DNA from: Coix lacryma-jobi var. lacryma-jobi
Taxonomy: Eukaryota; Streptophyta; Magnoliopsida; Poales; Poaceae
Direction: 5' to 3'
NCBI GenBank assembly: GCA_009763385.1
Contig: CM019824.1
Location: forward strand, 149,550,305 to 149,614,304
Length of the DNA: 64,000 nucleotides
Part shown: positions 10,593-19,815 of the stretch, in pieces
How the letters are laid out: every line of letters begins with the position of its first letter
Position numbering within the stretch: position 1 is the first letter of the stretch
Program-made: the position numbers and the translations under genes
Notes under the pieces: model-generated
Database searches by the model: none
The model's input: only the letters and a program-made list of their open reading frames with translations
Told to the model about the DNA's origin: nothing

Positions 10593-11100
10593 TGTCGTTC
10601 GAGCAGGTTGTCGAACGACGAGTCCGAGCACCGAGCAGTCCCCAGGTTAGCTGGCGACCTTTCGGTGTAGCCGTCGATGAACGTCGAGGAGTCTGGCTAG
10701 CTGGTCGGTGATGAAGTCTGAGGGCTAGGCAGTGAGCACCGAGCGATCCGACCAGCGCTGCAGACGATGTTGGCGTGAAGAACCCGAACACCGAGGAGTC
10801 CCCAGGTCAACTGGTGAGCTCTCGGTGTAGTCGTCGATGAGCGTCGAAGAGTACGACCAGCTGGTCGGCGACGAAGTCCAAGCACCAGTTGGTGAGCACC
10901 GAGCGAAGCGACCAGGTGGTCGACGAACCCGAGCACCGAGGAGTCCCCAGCTCAGCTGGTGAGCTCTCGGTGTAGCCGTCAATGTGCATCGAAGAGTACG
11001 ACCAGCTGGTCGGCAACGAAGTCCGAGCACCAGGTAGTGAGCACCGAGCGAAGCAACCAGCAGGTCGGCGACAAAGTCCGAGCGCCAGGTGGTCCCAAAC
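10593..11100. repeat. long-period tandem repeat inside K
   Basis: Three to four degenerate units of about 140-165 bp each contain GAGTCCCCAG, a CTCGGTGTAGCCGTC block and a CGACCAGCTGGTCGGC palindromic block. GAGTCCCCAG-like anchors occur near 10632, 10796 and 10939. It is non-coding on both strands apart from chance ORFs created by the periodicity. Confidence 0.65.
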
Positions 11101-11805
11101 GATGATCTTCTCGTCCATCATGACTGGTCCAGTCCCCGAGCGTAAAGAATTAGCTCGCAGACTGAACATGGTTCCTGTAAAATAAACATGAAGAATGGTA
11201 GTACATTATGTACAAATAAAATATGGAGAAAACTTTAGCGGTAAAGAAACAACATGTGCCGCTCAACGGTCAGTCAGCTGGATTGAACGCTTAGCATTAA
11301 ATAAAATTCCCCCGAGCAGTTTGTTTGTAACTGAGTTGTCAGCCCCGGCTAGCCGATAACTCCGGAGCGTGAGGCGCAGAGCCCAGGCACGCGTAAGAGC
11401 ACCAACGTCACCGAGGAACCGCTGCCGACCACCCGTAACGCAGAGCGCGAAGCTGCATTCACGTGTAGGGAGGAGCCGGAGACAGGGCCGTCTCTAGAAA
11501 GCACGAGTGTAAACGTGTCTGCTCGGGAAGATACATATGTCATCCTCAGGATGGTATATATGATAAAAAATAACGAAGAGCCATTATAAAAAATAACGTG
11601 ACCACGGAGGCACACGATGATATCTAGAGATAGATATATGACGATCGAAGGAATATTTAATCGATGTAAAAGATAATACTTAGCTTTTGTTTGTAGACGT
11701 GTCGTAGTCGTGGTCGAGTAGGCGTGGTCGACGAGAGGCGTCGAGGACGGCGACGAGTCAACAACGAGCGGTCGGCGAGGATGGCGGTGAGACGATGACG
11801 ACGCG

Positions 11806-12010
11806 ATGGCTCGCTTGTGGCTCGTCGGCTCGTTGGTGGCTCGTCAGTGGCTCGATGATGGCTCATCGATGGCTCGACGGTGGCTCATCGATGGCTCGTT
11901 GGCTCGACGGAGGCTTATCGATGGCTCGACAATAGCTCGTCGATGGCTCATTAGCTCGACGGTGGCTCGTCGATGGCTCGACGACCACGTGATGGCTCGC
12001 TTCTGGCTCG
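11806..12010. repeat. GATGGCTCG minisatellite inside K
   Basis: Short units (GATGGCTCG with ACG or TTG variants) repeat for about 200 bp with irregular spacing. The repeat makes several spurious ORFs on both strands. Confidence 0.7.
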
Positions 12011-12040
12011 TAGATGATCAGAGCGAGCATAGGGCACGGG

Positions 12041-12598
12041 TCATCGAGTAGCTTCTCGTAATCCTCGTCGTAGTTGATTAGCCAAGCCAACGATGTCTTC
12101 TTGTCGACGGTGATGGAGATGTCTAGCACTCGATCTTTCCTTCCGGCCGTGGTCGTCATAGCGCCGATTATTACGGCGATCATCATTGCGACCCGGTTGG
12201 AGGTCGGAGCGAGAGGTACGAGCGGCGTTGTGCTCGGGAGATCGATCTCTGATCAGATCTACAAGAGCGAGAGTGTCGTCGATGCCTGTCGTTATCCGAT
12301 TGATGGATTCAATCTCAGATCGGTATTGTCGACACGCCGTCCCCGATAGCGGGGAAGCGTGGTCGGAGCACCGGGGAAGATGACCTCGAAGAGATGTCGA
12401 GGCTGGTCTCGCCGAGGCTGAAGTGGTGGAAGCAGATCTGTTCGGCACAGGGAAAGCCTGCACCGCCTCCACGGCCCTGGCGGCGTTGTCGACGTCGGTG
12501 GTCGAGGAGAACGACCTGACGACGAACGTGAAGCCTCCGGAAGGATCGTGGAAATGAGGAAGAAAACCATCTGAGTCGTCATGGCGTCCGTACGCACA
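12041..12598 (-). pseudogene. gag-start relic of K
   Basis: This stretch begins just after the PBS on the minus strand, where gag is expected. Two overlapping minus frames are open. The one that looks protein-like has Ser/Asp-rich sequence followed by an Arg/Asp-rich tract (DRSPEHNAARTSRSD, then RRNNRRYDDHGRKERSS), as in N-terminal Gag of Tat-type elements, but no capsid domain follows. The frame choice is uncertain, and the call rests on position more than on motif. Confidence 0.4.
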
Positions 12599-12599
12599 T

Positions 12600-12617
12600 G
12601 CCCCACGGTGGGCGCCA
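12600..12617 (-). promoter_or_regulatory. PBS of element K
   Basis: The minus-strand sequence TGGCGCCCACCGTGGGGC lies one base after the LTR end at 12619. It fixes the orientation of K. Confidence 0.7.
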
Positions 12618-12618
12618 C

Positions 12619-13065
12619 TGTTGACGAAATATCGCCGATAGTCCACCTAGGGGTATGCCCAAGGTGGTAGATTAGAAGGGAAGGTGCGCAAGACGACGAC
12701 CCAGACGTTGACGCAAGGCAAAACAAGATGAACACAGAGGTTTATCCAGGTTCGGGCCGCTAGGTTTTAGCGTAATACCCTACGTCCTGCGTCGAGTTGT
12801 ATTGATTGGATCTGGCTTGTGACCTCCCTTATGACCTATGATCTGTCTTCTATCTCACTTGTCCTCTCGGAGGTCCCCTGCCCCTCCTTATATATTCCGA
12901 AGGGATAGAGTTACATGGTAAGTATTAGAGTTGGTACTATATCTAGATTACAACTGCCGTGTGATGCATGTCGTGCGCCGCACGTCTTCATCATGTGGGC
13001 CGGACGACCCCTAGTGGTGAGGCCCATGTACCAATGTGTGGTACCCTGGGGTCTATATCCCCACA
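12619..13065 (-). repeat. 5' LTR of K (447 bp)
   Basis: This is an intact copy with TG...CA ends on both strands. It includes GTTTATCCAGGTTCGGGC and a CTCCTTATATATTCC stretch (12886-12899) that can serve as TATA on the minus strand. Confidence 0.75.
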
Positions 13066-13954
13066 CCCCGTTATCTTCGTGATTCAGATATGTCGTACTA
13101 CTATCTTAATGTTTTTTATAATAGGTTATAGTGTGTGTTAGATTAAATAAATAAAGCATGTCAAATCTGAAGAACTCTCTCTAATTTCTTGAAATGGAAA
13201 TGATGAATAGTTGCTCTATTGTATTTCTTTGTAGTACCTAGCCTTCAAGCATGAGTTCTCTTAAGTTTAAAAATTAATGATGCCTTAAAATAAAATTAAA
13301 TATATGGGTAGAAAATGCTTGATCCAGAGACTAGATAATTGACAGATATGATATGTGATGATTTGAGCTACTGTTATCTTGTTCTAAAACAACACTAAAG
13401 TTCCAGAGAATTTCTAAAATTAATATGGCAAATAATTGCATTGAGTTAAATTAAGCTTTGTTGACCCTGTGAGAAGTTATCATACTATTGAATTGAGATC
13501 ACTTACACATTTCATCCATCTTCTGCATAAATGCTCATGAATATATGTTCCTATCCTCTCAAACATTTATTGGAAGCATATGGCTATTAAAAAAAGAAAA
13601 AATCCGAGGAAATAAAATGGGACAAGTGTCCGAAACCTCAAAAAGATAGATCCCGAGGAAATAAAAAGGGACAAGCTAGTGTCCGAAACCTCAAAGAAAA
13701 AAGAGAAAAAATGATGAATATCAGAAAAATGGGCATGTGCCCGACAGTAGAATTAGCCTGATAGCCATGTGTCTCTAATAGATAGAAGAGAGTGATATAT
13801 TCATAAGAGCATCCACCTCCATTTTTCATACACATGCACTTCTCGATTCAATGGTGTGGTTGACTTTCTCTTGCAAACACAAGGTTGATATGTGCCCTTG
13901 TGGTTCCCTTCCTGAGTGATGAGCGATCGGTCAATAGGCTCACCGGTAGGGGTG
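13066..13954. other. continuation of J interior and undefined junction to LTR A
   Basis: This AT-rich sequence has no ORF of interest. A roughly 50-bp unit (ATCCGAGGAAATAAAA ... GTGTCCGAAACCTCAAA) is tandemly duplicated at about 13598-13697. Purine-rich runs follow. No 3' LTR of J is visible, so J was truncated before or during the insertion of A. The exact start of A is blurred between about 13915 and 13960. Confidence 0.4.
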
Positions 13955-14988
13955 AGAGACAACGTGTGTTTCTTGGCTGTGTTGATGTGCAGGTGTGGAG
14001 CTCGGAGACAGTGGTCGAAGGTGAGGTGAAGGTCAAGTAGAGACGTGCCGTGCCGACGGACCGGGAGCGGTGAAGGGCAGACTTGAGGCTTGGACTGACG
14101 GACCGGGAGACCTGAGGACCAGCTGTGGTAGCTGGCATGTGGCATCGGCGAGCAAGAGCACATGGGGATGTGCGGTGCATCGGCCGAGTCGGGAGGAAGG
14201 CGATGGCGTCGTGACACTTGGCGGGAGGCCGAGAAGGAAAGCGAATGCGCTGTGCCCGGTGTGGAGGCTGGACATGCGTCGGCATTGGTGCCGGTGGTCG
14301 GGGTGTGTGAACCACATCCCGTCTACGATGCGGGTTTGGTAGTTGAGCCTATAAAAACTACCCTCAACGGTTTCTGAGTTTGGGCCACAAAACTCGGGGT
14401 GGCGGGTTTCCGAGTTTGGGCCTCAAAACTCGACGAGGACGGTTTCCAGGTTTGGGCCTCAAAACCTGGGCTCGCGGGTTTCTAAGTGTTGGCCACGAAA
14501 CTCAGCCGGAGGACATATTTCCTGGTTTCAGCCTCAAAACCGGGAGAGGTCCAAAAAGGATGGTCGACGCGTGGCGGCATGGAGAGGCTTGCGTTGCGGT
14601 GAAGCTATCAGCGAGGAAGGCACGATGGTCGACAGGACGACACGTGGCGGCATCCTGAGGCTTGCGTCGAAGCGAAGCTAAGGATGAGGAAGGCGCGTGG
14701 CCGTCAGATCAAAACTCATCAGAGTTGGACCAGGATACCCCTAGGGTTGGCCGCTTCGCTCTTGTATCTAGGGGTAGAAGGGGACTATTGTATTAGGCTA
14801 TAAATAAGAGAGGCGCCCCTCCTCTCTCCCTATCCTTGCAACCCTTCATTCCTGAGCTTTCTCTCTTCCTTAGCCCCCGCTTAGGTTCTAATCATTCCTC
14901 GCTGCCTGTGATCCACAGAGACGGCTAATCATACCTCTATGTATTTGGGATTTTGAGGAAACGAGACCGTAGTCTCGTAGTCTCCTTG
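13955..14988 (+). repeat. LTR A, left segment (Sirevirus-type)
   Basis: From TTGGCTGTGTTGATGTGCAG onward it aligns with the LTRs of C and F: the GTGGAGCTCGGAGACAGTGG block, the palindrome array at 14374-14546, a TATA box GCTATAAATAAG at about 14797-14808, and a CTTGAGC-type leader. It stops at 14988, where B is inserted, and resumes at 30784. The first 100 or so bp of a normal LTR are diverged or missing. Confidence 0.65.
14374..14546. repeat. palindrome array in the upstream region of LTR A
   Basis: Five units of the type arm-TTTGGGCCTCAAAA-arm occur, with arms such as CGAG/CTCG and CCAGG/CCTGG. Some units are decayed (GGGCCACA loops). It is homologous to the arrays in C (31985-32081) and F (54198-54410). 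Confidence 0.7.
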
Positions 14989-15037
14989 TGTCGGTGGTAC
15001 AAAAAAGGGGTACCCCCAATTAACGCAAACACGCGAG

Positions 15038-15387
15038 CGTTCCGTCTCCGTCTCGCCCGAGCCCTCCCAGCCAGGCCTCGGGTGAACCGTTCCGTCTCCG
15101 TCTCGCCCGAGCCCTCCCAGCCAGGCCTCGGGCGAACCGCTCCGTCTCCGCCTCGCCCGAGCCCTCCCAGCCAGGCCTCGGGCGAACCGCTCAATCCCCG
15201 TCTCGCCCGAGCCCTCCCAGCCAGGCCTCGGGCGAACCGCTCAATCCCCGTCTCGCCCGAGCCCTCCCAGCCAGGCCTCGGGCGAACCGCTCTATCCCCG
15301 TCTCGCCCGAGCCCTCCCAGCCAGGCCTCGGGCGAACCGCTCCGTCTCCGTCTCGCCCGAGCCCTCCCAGCCAAGCCTCGGGAGAAC
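15038..15387. repeat. 50-bp tandem array, 7 units
   Basis: Units start at 15038, 15088, 15138, 15188, 15238, 15288 and 15338. Each has CTCGCCCGAGCCCTCCCAG then CCAGGCCTCGGGCGAAC, with a variable CCGTCTCCG, CAATCCCCG or CTATCCCCG segment. CTCGCCCGAG and GGCCTCGGGCGA can pair imperfectly. The same seven units are present in the 3' LTR. Confidence 0.9.
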
Positions 15388-15601
15388 GCGCCCCCACACC
15401 TCGAGCCTTAACGCGCGGACCTCGAGCTGTACAGTCAGCTGTACCAGCCCGTACCACGCATTTAATGCCTTCACCTACTCCGGTCGTGTCCACTAGTGCA
15501 CGGCATGTACCACAGTAACCCGGTGTAAAGGTCAAGTCACGTTTTCACCACAAGCATGGGCAAAAGGGCACCAGTGCAGCACTGTTCGGCCACGCCGGGC
15601 A

Positions 15602-15902
15602 CTGTAACCCCTCGAGGCCGGCTACGCACCCCTCGAGCCCTGCACTGTAACCCCTCGAGGCCGGCTACGCGCCCCTCGAGCCCTGCACTGTAACCCCTCG
15701 AGGCCGGCCACGCGCCCCTCGAGCCCTGCACTGTAACCCCTCGAGGCCGGCTACGCGCCCCTCGAGCCCTGCACTGTAACCCCTCGAGGCCGGCCACGCG
15801 CCCCTCGAGCCCTGCACTGTAACCCCTCGAGGCCGGCCACGCGCCCCTCGAGCCCTGCACTGTAACCCCTCGAAGCCGGTTCTGCGCCCTTCGAGCCCTA
15901 AC
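15602..15902. repeat. 43-bp tandem array, 7 units
   Basis: Units of CTGTAACCCCTCGAGGCC followed by GGCTACGCGCCCCTCGAG and CCCTGCA start at 15602 and repeat every 43 bp. The last unit (15860) is diverged. The 3' LTR has six units (29962-30219), one fewer. Confidence 0.9.
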
Positions 15903-16172
15903 TACTTTCGTGCTATTGGAGGACAGGTACCCCAAGACCCGGAGGGACCTTACCGCGTACTGTGCATTCCGGGATGGGTGCTGTACGGCTCCCGCCTTGT
16001 CGCATCCCCACGTCCGCGCCCGGGATGGAAGCCACGACTCAAGGACGCCTCAACAGCGACAATCACATCGGCTCCAGTGGCCCCGACAAGACAGAGTTCC
16101 TACCCTTCTCCGTATGGGGCACCATGCGCCCCGACACCTGTAATACTTTTTGTAACCCTGGCCACCCCTTGC

Positions 16173-16181
16173 TCTATAAAA
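16173..16181 (+). promoter_or_regulatory. TATA box of LTR B
   Basis: TCTATAAAAGGGG is a strong plant TATA box, about 290 bp before the LTR end. Transcription should start near 16205. Confidence 0.75.
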
Positions 16182-16464
16182 GGGGACGCTAGGGTCCTCA
16201 TTCGGGACGATGGACACGCAACACACGAGTCCACGCACATACACGAGTCCGGACTCCGGTCCACGCTCATTGAGCTTGTATTCGCCCCTGTACAAGCACT
16301 TAGGTGCAAGTAATACGAGAACATCCCCCCCCCCGCTGGACGTAGGGCCTTCTTTGCCCGAACCAGGATAAATCCTTGTGTCCACTTGCGTCACCATCCA
16401 GGAAGAGAAGCACGCGATCATATTACTCCTTGGTGTGATACCCCCGGGTACGAAACACCGACAG

Positions 16465-16483
16465 TTGGCGCGCCAGGTAGGGG
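16465..16483 (+). promoter_or_regulatory. PBS of element B
   Basis: TTGGCGCGCCAGGTAGGGG follows the LTR end by one base. I recall this PBS type from many grass Gypsy elements; I do not assign the tRNA. Confidence 0.7.
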
Positions 16484-16521
16484 CCTTCGCGTGCCCGAGT
16501 CGATTTCTCGTTGGCTCCTGG

Positions 16522-19500
16522 ATGGCTTCGTCCCCTCTTCCGTTCTCGGCTGGTGTCGTCGTCTGGTTCGGGAGCCTCGAGTTCCTGGCCACAGGCAACG
16601 GCAACGAGCTGACTTTGCTCTCCACGGAGGGCCTGGGCGGAGTGCGTGTCACGCCACCCCGCGCGGAGGGCGGGACGCGTCGCCCGCACCACCACACGCC
16701 GCCACGTCACGAGCGGCGCCATCGTCACCGTCGTCGTCGGGCGCAGGCGGTGCCCGCGGCAAACACCTACGCCCCCGTAGCCGGTGCAGGGGCCCCAAGG
16801 GGAAACCCACCCGGCGCACGGCCGGAGACCTCCAGGGCGCGTTCACGCCCGTCTAGCGACTTCGCATTCGTCGTGCGTACGGACCAGGAGCCAGGCCAGA
16901 GGCCTCCGAGCCGTGCGCCGTTGACGCAACTCAGCCTCCTCCCGCGCGGGTCGCGCTGCGCTCGACGCCAGCGGTTCCCGGTCGGCCTCGACAGCTCTGC
17001 GGCTGTTTTCGCCCACCGCCTCGACGAGCGCCAACAGGGCCAGACGGAGGTGGACCGGGAGCAGCGTCCGGGCACGCTGCTGCAAGCTATGGCCAGCCTG
17101 GAAATTGTCCACCCCGCGTGCGTCGACTGCGACTTCCTGCGATCCTTCGAGCCACCTCGGCGAGCTACCGTCGGAGAATGGTACCGCGAGCTGCGGTCCC
17201 AGCATCAGCCAAGGCGGCGTGCCGTCAGCGGCTCCGACTCCGACGAATACGACTACCACGACCCCGACCTCTGGGATCCCACCAGGGAGTGCTTCCAACT
17301 CGAGGGAGTCGTATGCGACACCGAGGACGAAGGCGACGACGACAGGCCGGCCCTCGACCTAGAAGGACCTAGCGACGTGGCCGCGGCAGGCGGATCACGC
17401 GTCCTGGGAAGGGACGAACCTCGAGCACCGGCTGTGCCGCCCAAGCACGACGATGGCCGAGCGGCGCAACTCGCACAAGTGCAAGAGGCAATCACTAAAG
17501 CCGAGGAGGAACGGCGACACCTGCTGCAGCTCCGGCAAACCCTGATGCAGGAACCACCCCAACCCCGAGGAGCGGGAGCTCGAGGCAGGGCTCGAGAGGT
17601 CCACCGGCGGATCCTCGAGGACGGGGCACCAGCACGCCCTGAGGTGTGTTTCCCACGAGCTGGGCAGAACGTGGTGGCGGCGGCCATGATGCTCCGTGAC
17701 CTGCCCACCGTCTCCAACCCCGACGCCAGGCGCATGCTCGGAGAAATGAAAAACCTCCTCGAGACAGCCGCGGTACAGCAGGCTGAGAGCTCGGCATCAC
17801 GCCGACGCGGGGCAGCCTCGGGGAAACCGGCGGACACGCCCCACGACGCTCGCGAGGCATCCGTCCACCAGCCGGACGCCTCTCGAGCTAGGCCAGTCCG
17901 CGAGCGGATCATCGACAACCGGCCGCCTCGAGACCCCAACGACGCCCGCAACGACATCAACCGACGGCGCAAAGACAAGGGGGCCCAAGAGCGTGGCTAT
18001 AGCGCCCATCGAGGGGGGCGCTACGACAGCGACGAGGACCGGCAGGTCCTCGAGCCCCCGGGCCCCCGAGTCTTCAGCCGGGCCATCCGCAGCTCAACCC
18101 TCCCCGACCGCTTCCGACCGCCAACGAACATCGTGAAGTATGACGGGGAGGTCGAGCCCAAGCTCTGGCTCTCGGACTTCCGCCTTGGCTGCCAACTGGG
18201 CGGAGCGAAGAACGACGACCGCGTGATCATCCGTCAGCTCCCACTCTACCTCTCGGACACCGCCCGACGGTGGCTCGAGGGGCTCCCGCCGGATCGGATC
18301 CACGACTGGGCCGACCTAGTCAGGGTCTTCGACGGGAATTTTAAAGGGACCTGCGTGCGCCCAGGCAACCCCTGGGACCTACGTCGTTGCAGGCAGGCGG
18401 CGGACGAGCCCCTCCGCGACTTCGCTCGACGGTTCTCGAAGCAGCGTCTCGAGCTCCCCCACGTGCCGGACGAGGACGTCATCTCAGCATTCCTCGCAGG
18501 CACAACGTGCCAAGAGCTTGTTCATGAGCTAGGACGCTACCGTCCCGGGACGGTCGAGGACCTGATGGATCGCGTCACAAGCTTTGCTTCGGGCGACGAA
18601 GCGGTGGGGGCCTTCTTTGGCCGTGCCACGGACAAAGGCAAGGCGGTGATCGCTCCGGAGGGCTCCAACAAAGACAACGACGCCAAGAATGACAACAACG
18701 ACGGCAGCAAAAGGAAGAAAAACAAACGCAAGGGCCAGAAGGCGAAGCGTGGCACCGATGACGACGACGACAAAGAGGTGCTCGCGGGCGCCCTCGAGCC
18801 CAAGAAGCCTCGAGGCCCCCCCGACGGGGCTGTTTTCGACCAAATGCTCGAGGATCCCTGCACCTATCACCGGGGCCCCGTAAACCACAAATTGAAAGAC
18901 TGCCGACTGTTGAAGGGCTACTACTCCAAGCTCGGCGATAAGAAGGAAGACGCGCCTAAGGGAAAGGATACCGATCGACGCGGCGGCAGAAACGCAGATG
19001 GCGACTTCCCCCCGGTGCGCGACTGCTACATGATCTACGGGGGGCCGACCGTCGGGCTCTCAGCTCGAGAAAGAAAGAAGGAGCGCCGGGAAATCTTTTC
19101 CCTCAACCACGACGCCCCCCGGTATCTTGACTGGTCCGATGCGCCAATCACGTTCGACCGTGACGACCATCCGGACCAGGTCATAAACCCGGGGGCTTAC
19201 CCCCTCGTCGTCGACCCCATCATAGTCGACGTCCGGTTCTCCAAGGTGTTGATGGATGGGGGCTCGAGCCTCAACATCATATACCTCGAGACCCTCGACC
19301 TCCTGGGGATTTCAGAAGGACAGCTCCGACCCAGTGTCGGGGGGTTCCACGGAGTAGTGCCAGAAAAGAAGGCCCACCCCCTCGGGCGCATCGACCTGCC
19401 GGTCTGCTTCGGCACGCCGGCAAACTTCCGACAGGAAACGCTCACCTTCGAGGTAGTCGGCTTCCAAGGGACCTACCACGCCATCATCGGCCGGCCAGGC

Positions 19501-19815
19501 TACGCCAAGTTCATGGCGATTCCTAACTACACATACTTAAAGCTCAAGATGCCGGGGCCGAAAGGAGTCATCACCGTTGACACCTCCTACGAGCACGCAT
19601 ACCACTGCGATGTGGAGTGCGTCGAGCGAGGGGAGGCCAACGTCCACCTCGACTCGCTCGAGGCCTTGGCAGCTCTGGCCACCGAGGGGGCCCTAGAAGC
19701 AAAGCGTCACGCCGGCACCTTCGAGCCGGTCGAGCACACCAAGCAAATACCTGTCGACTCGACCTCGGCCAATGGCAAGACGCTGACCATCAGTACCAGC
19801 CTCGAGCCCAAATAG
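16522..19815 (+). CDS. Gag-protease part of the B polyprotein
   Basis: The capsid and maturation part of the polyprotein. I chose ATG 16522, the first after the PBS. The frame is in fact open upstream to 16378, through the LTR end and PBS. A long Arg/Pro-rich and acidic N-terminal region comes first. The Retrotrans_gag core follows at about 18118-18600 (IVKYDGEVEPKLWLSDF, then PLYLSDTARRWLEGLP). Next are a Lys/Asp-rich basic tract and a Tat-style knuckle variant CTYHRGPVNHKLKDC near 18860-18905. The aspartic protease has active site LMDGGSSLNIIY near 19250, with DGGS instead of DSG/DTG, as in other Tat elements. It ends at TAG 19813-19815 in the context PK-stop-EAV, where relatives are expected to have glutamine; pol continues in the same frame, so the stop is probably a mutation (CAG to TAG). 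It could also work as a regulated stop. Confidence 0.85.
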   Translation: MASSPLPFSAGVVVWFGSLEFLATGNGNELTLLSTEGLGGVRVTPPRAEGGTRRPHHHTPPRHERRHRHRRRRAQAVPAANTYAPVAGAGAPRGNPPGARPETSRARSRPSSDFAFVVRTDQEPGQRPPSRAPLTQLSLLPRGSRCARRQRFPVGLDSSAAVFAHRLDERQQGQTEVDREQRPGTLLQAMASLEIVHPACVDCDFLRSFEPPRRATVGEWYRELRSQHQPRRRAVSGSDSDEYDYHDPDLWDPTRECFQLEGVVCDTEDEGDDDRPALDLEGPSDVAAAGGSRVLGRDEPRAPAVPPKHDDGRAAQLAQVQEAITKAEEERRHLLQLRQTLMQEPPQPRGAGARGRAREVHRRILEDGAPARPEVCFPRAGQNVVAAAMMLRDLPTVSNPDARRMLGEMKNLLETAAVQQAESSASRRRGAASGKPADTPHDAREASVHQPDASRARPVRERIIDNRPPRDPNDARNDINRRRKDKGAQERGYSAHRGGRYDSDEDRQVLEPPGPRVFSRAIRSSTLPDRFRPPTNIVKYDGEVEPKLWLSDFRLGCQLGGAKNDDRVIIRQLPLYLSDTARRWLEGLPPDRIHDWADLVRVFDGNFKGTCVRPGNPWDLRRCRQAADEPLRDFARRFSKQRLELPHVPDEDVISAFLAGTTCQELVHELGRYRPGTVEDLMDRVTSFASGDEAVGAFFGRATDKGKAVIAPEGSNKDNDAKNDNNDGSKRKKNKRKGQKAKRGTDDDDDKEVLAGALEPKKPRGPPDGAVFDQMLEDPCTYHRGPVNHKLKDCRLLKGYYSKLGDKKEDAPKGKDTDRRGGRNADGDFPPVRDCYMIYGGPTVGLSARERKKERREIFSLNHDAPRYLDWSDAPITFDRDDHPDQVINPGAYPLVVDPIIVDVRFSKVLMDGGSSLNIIYLETLDLLGISEGQLRPSVGGFHGVVPEKKAHPLGRIDLPVCFGTPANFRQETLTFEVVGFQGTYHAIIGRPGYAKFMAIPNYTYLKLKMPGPKGVITVDTSYEHAYHCDVECVERGEANVHLDSLEALAALATEGALEAKRHAGTFEPVEHTKQIPVDSTSANGKTLTISTSLEPK

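Larger units (their letters stand above)
9984..13065 (-). mobile_element. non-autonomous Gypsy element K
   Basis: Direct repeats of 421 bp (9984-10404) and 447 bp (12619-13065) flank 2.2 kb. On the minus strand the LTR starts TGTGGGGATATAGACC and ends ATTTCGTCAACA, followed by PBS TGGCGCCCACCGTGGGGC. The left repeat (minus 3' LTR) lacks its last 30-odd bp, so no target duplication can be read. The interior holds only a gag-start relic and two minisatellites. It interrupts the J interior. Confidence 0.75.
14989..16463 (+). repeat. 5' LTR of B (1475 bp)
   Basis: It contains two tandem arrays upstream of the promoter (50 bp x 7 and 43 bp x 7), a TATA box at 16173-16181, a C10 run at about 16325-16334, and the TG/CA ends. 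CpG density is very high. Confidence 0.95.

Noticed and set aside
11806..12010. Minisatellite in K as a regulatory or centromeric repeat
   Set aside because: It is short, confined to K, and irregular; no evidence for more than local slippage.
14953..15411. ORFs of about 150 codons over the 50-bp LTR array (also 29316-29771 and the minus-strand partners)
   Set aside because: They are produced by the 50-bp repeat, exist on both strands, and lie inside an LTR; no real protein.
15602..15902. Regular repeats that could suggest a CRISPR array
   Set aside because: Units are contiguous without unique spacers, lie in a plant LTR, and are present in both LTRs.
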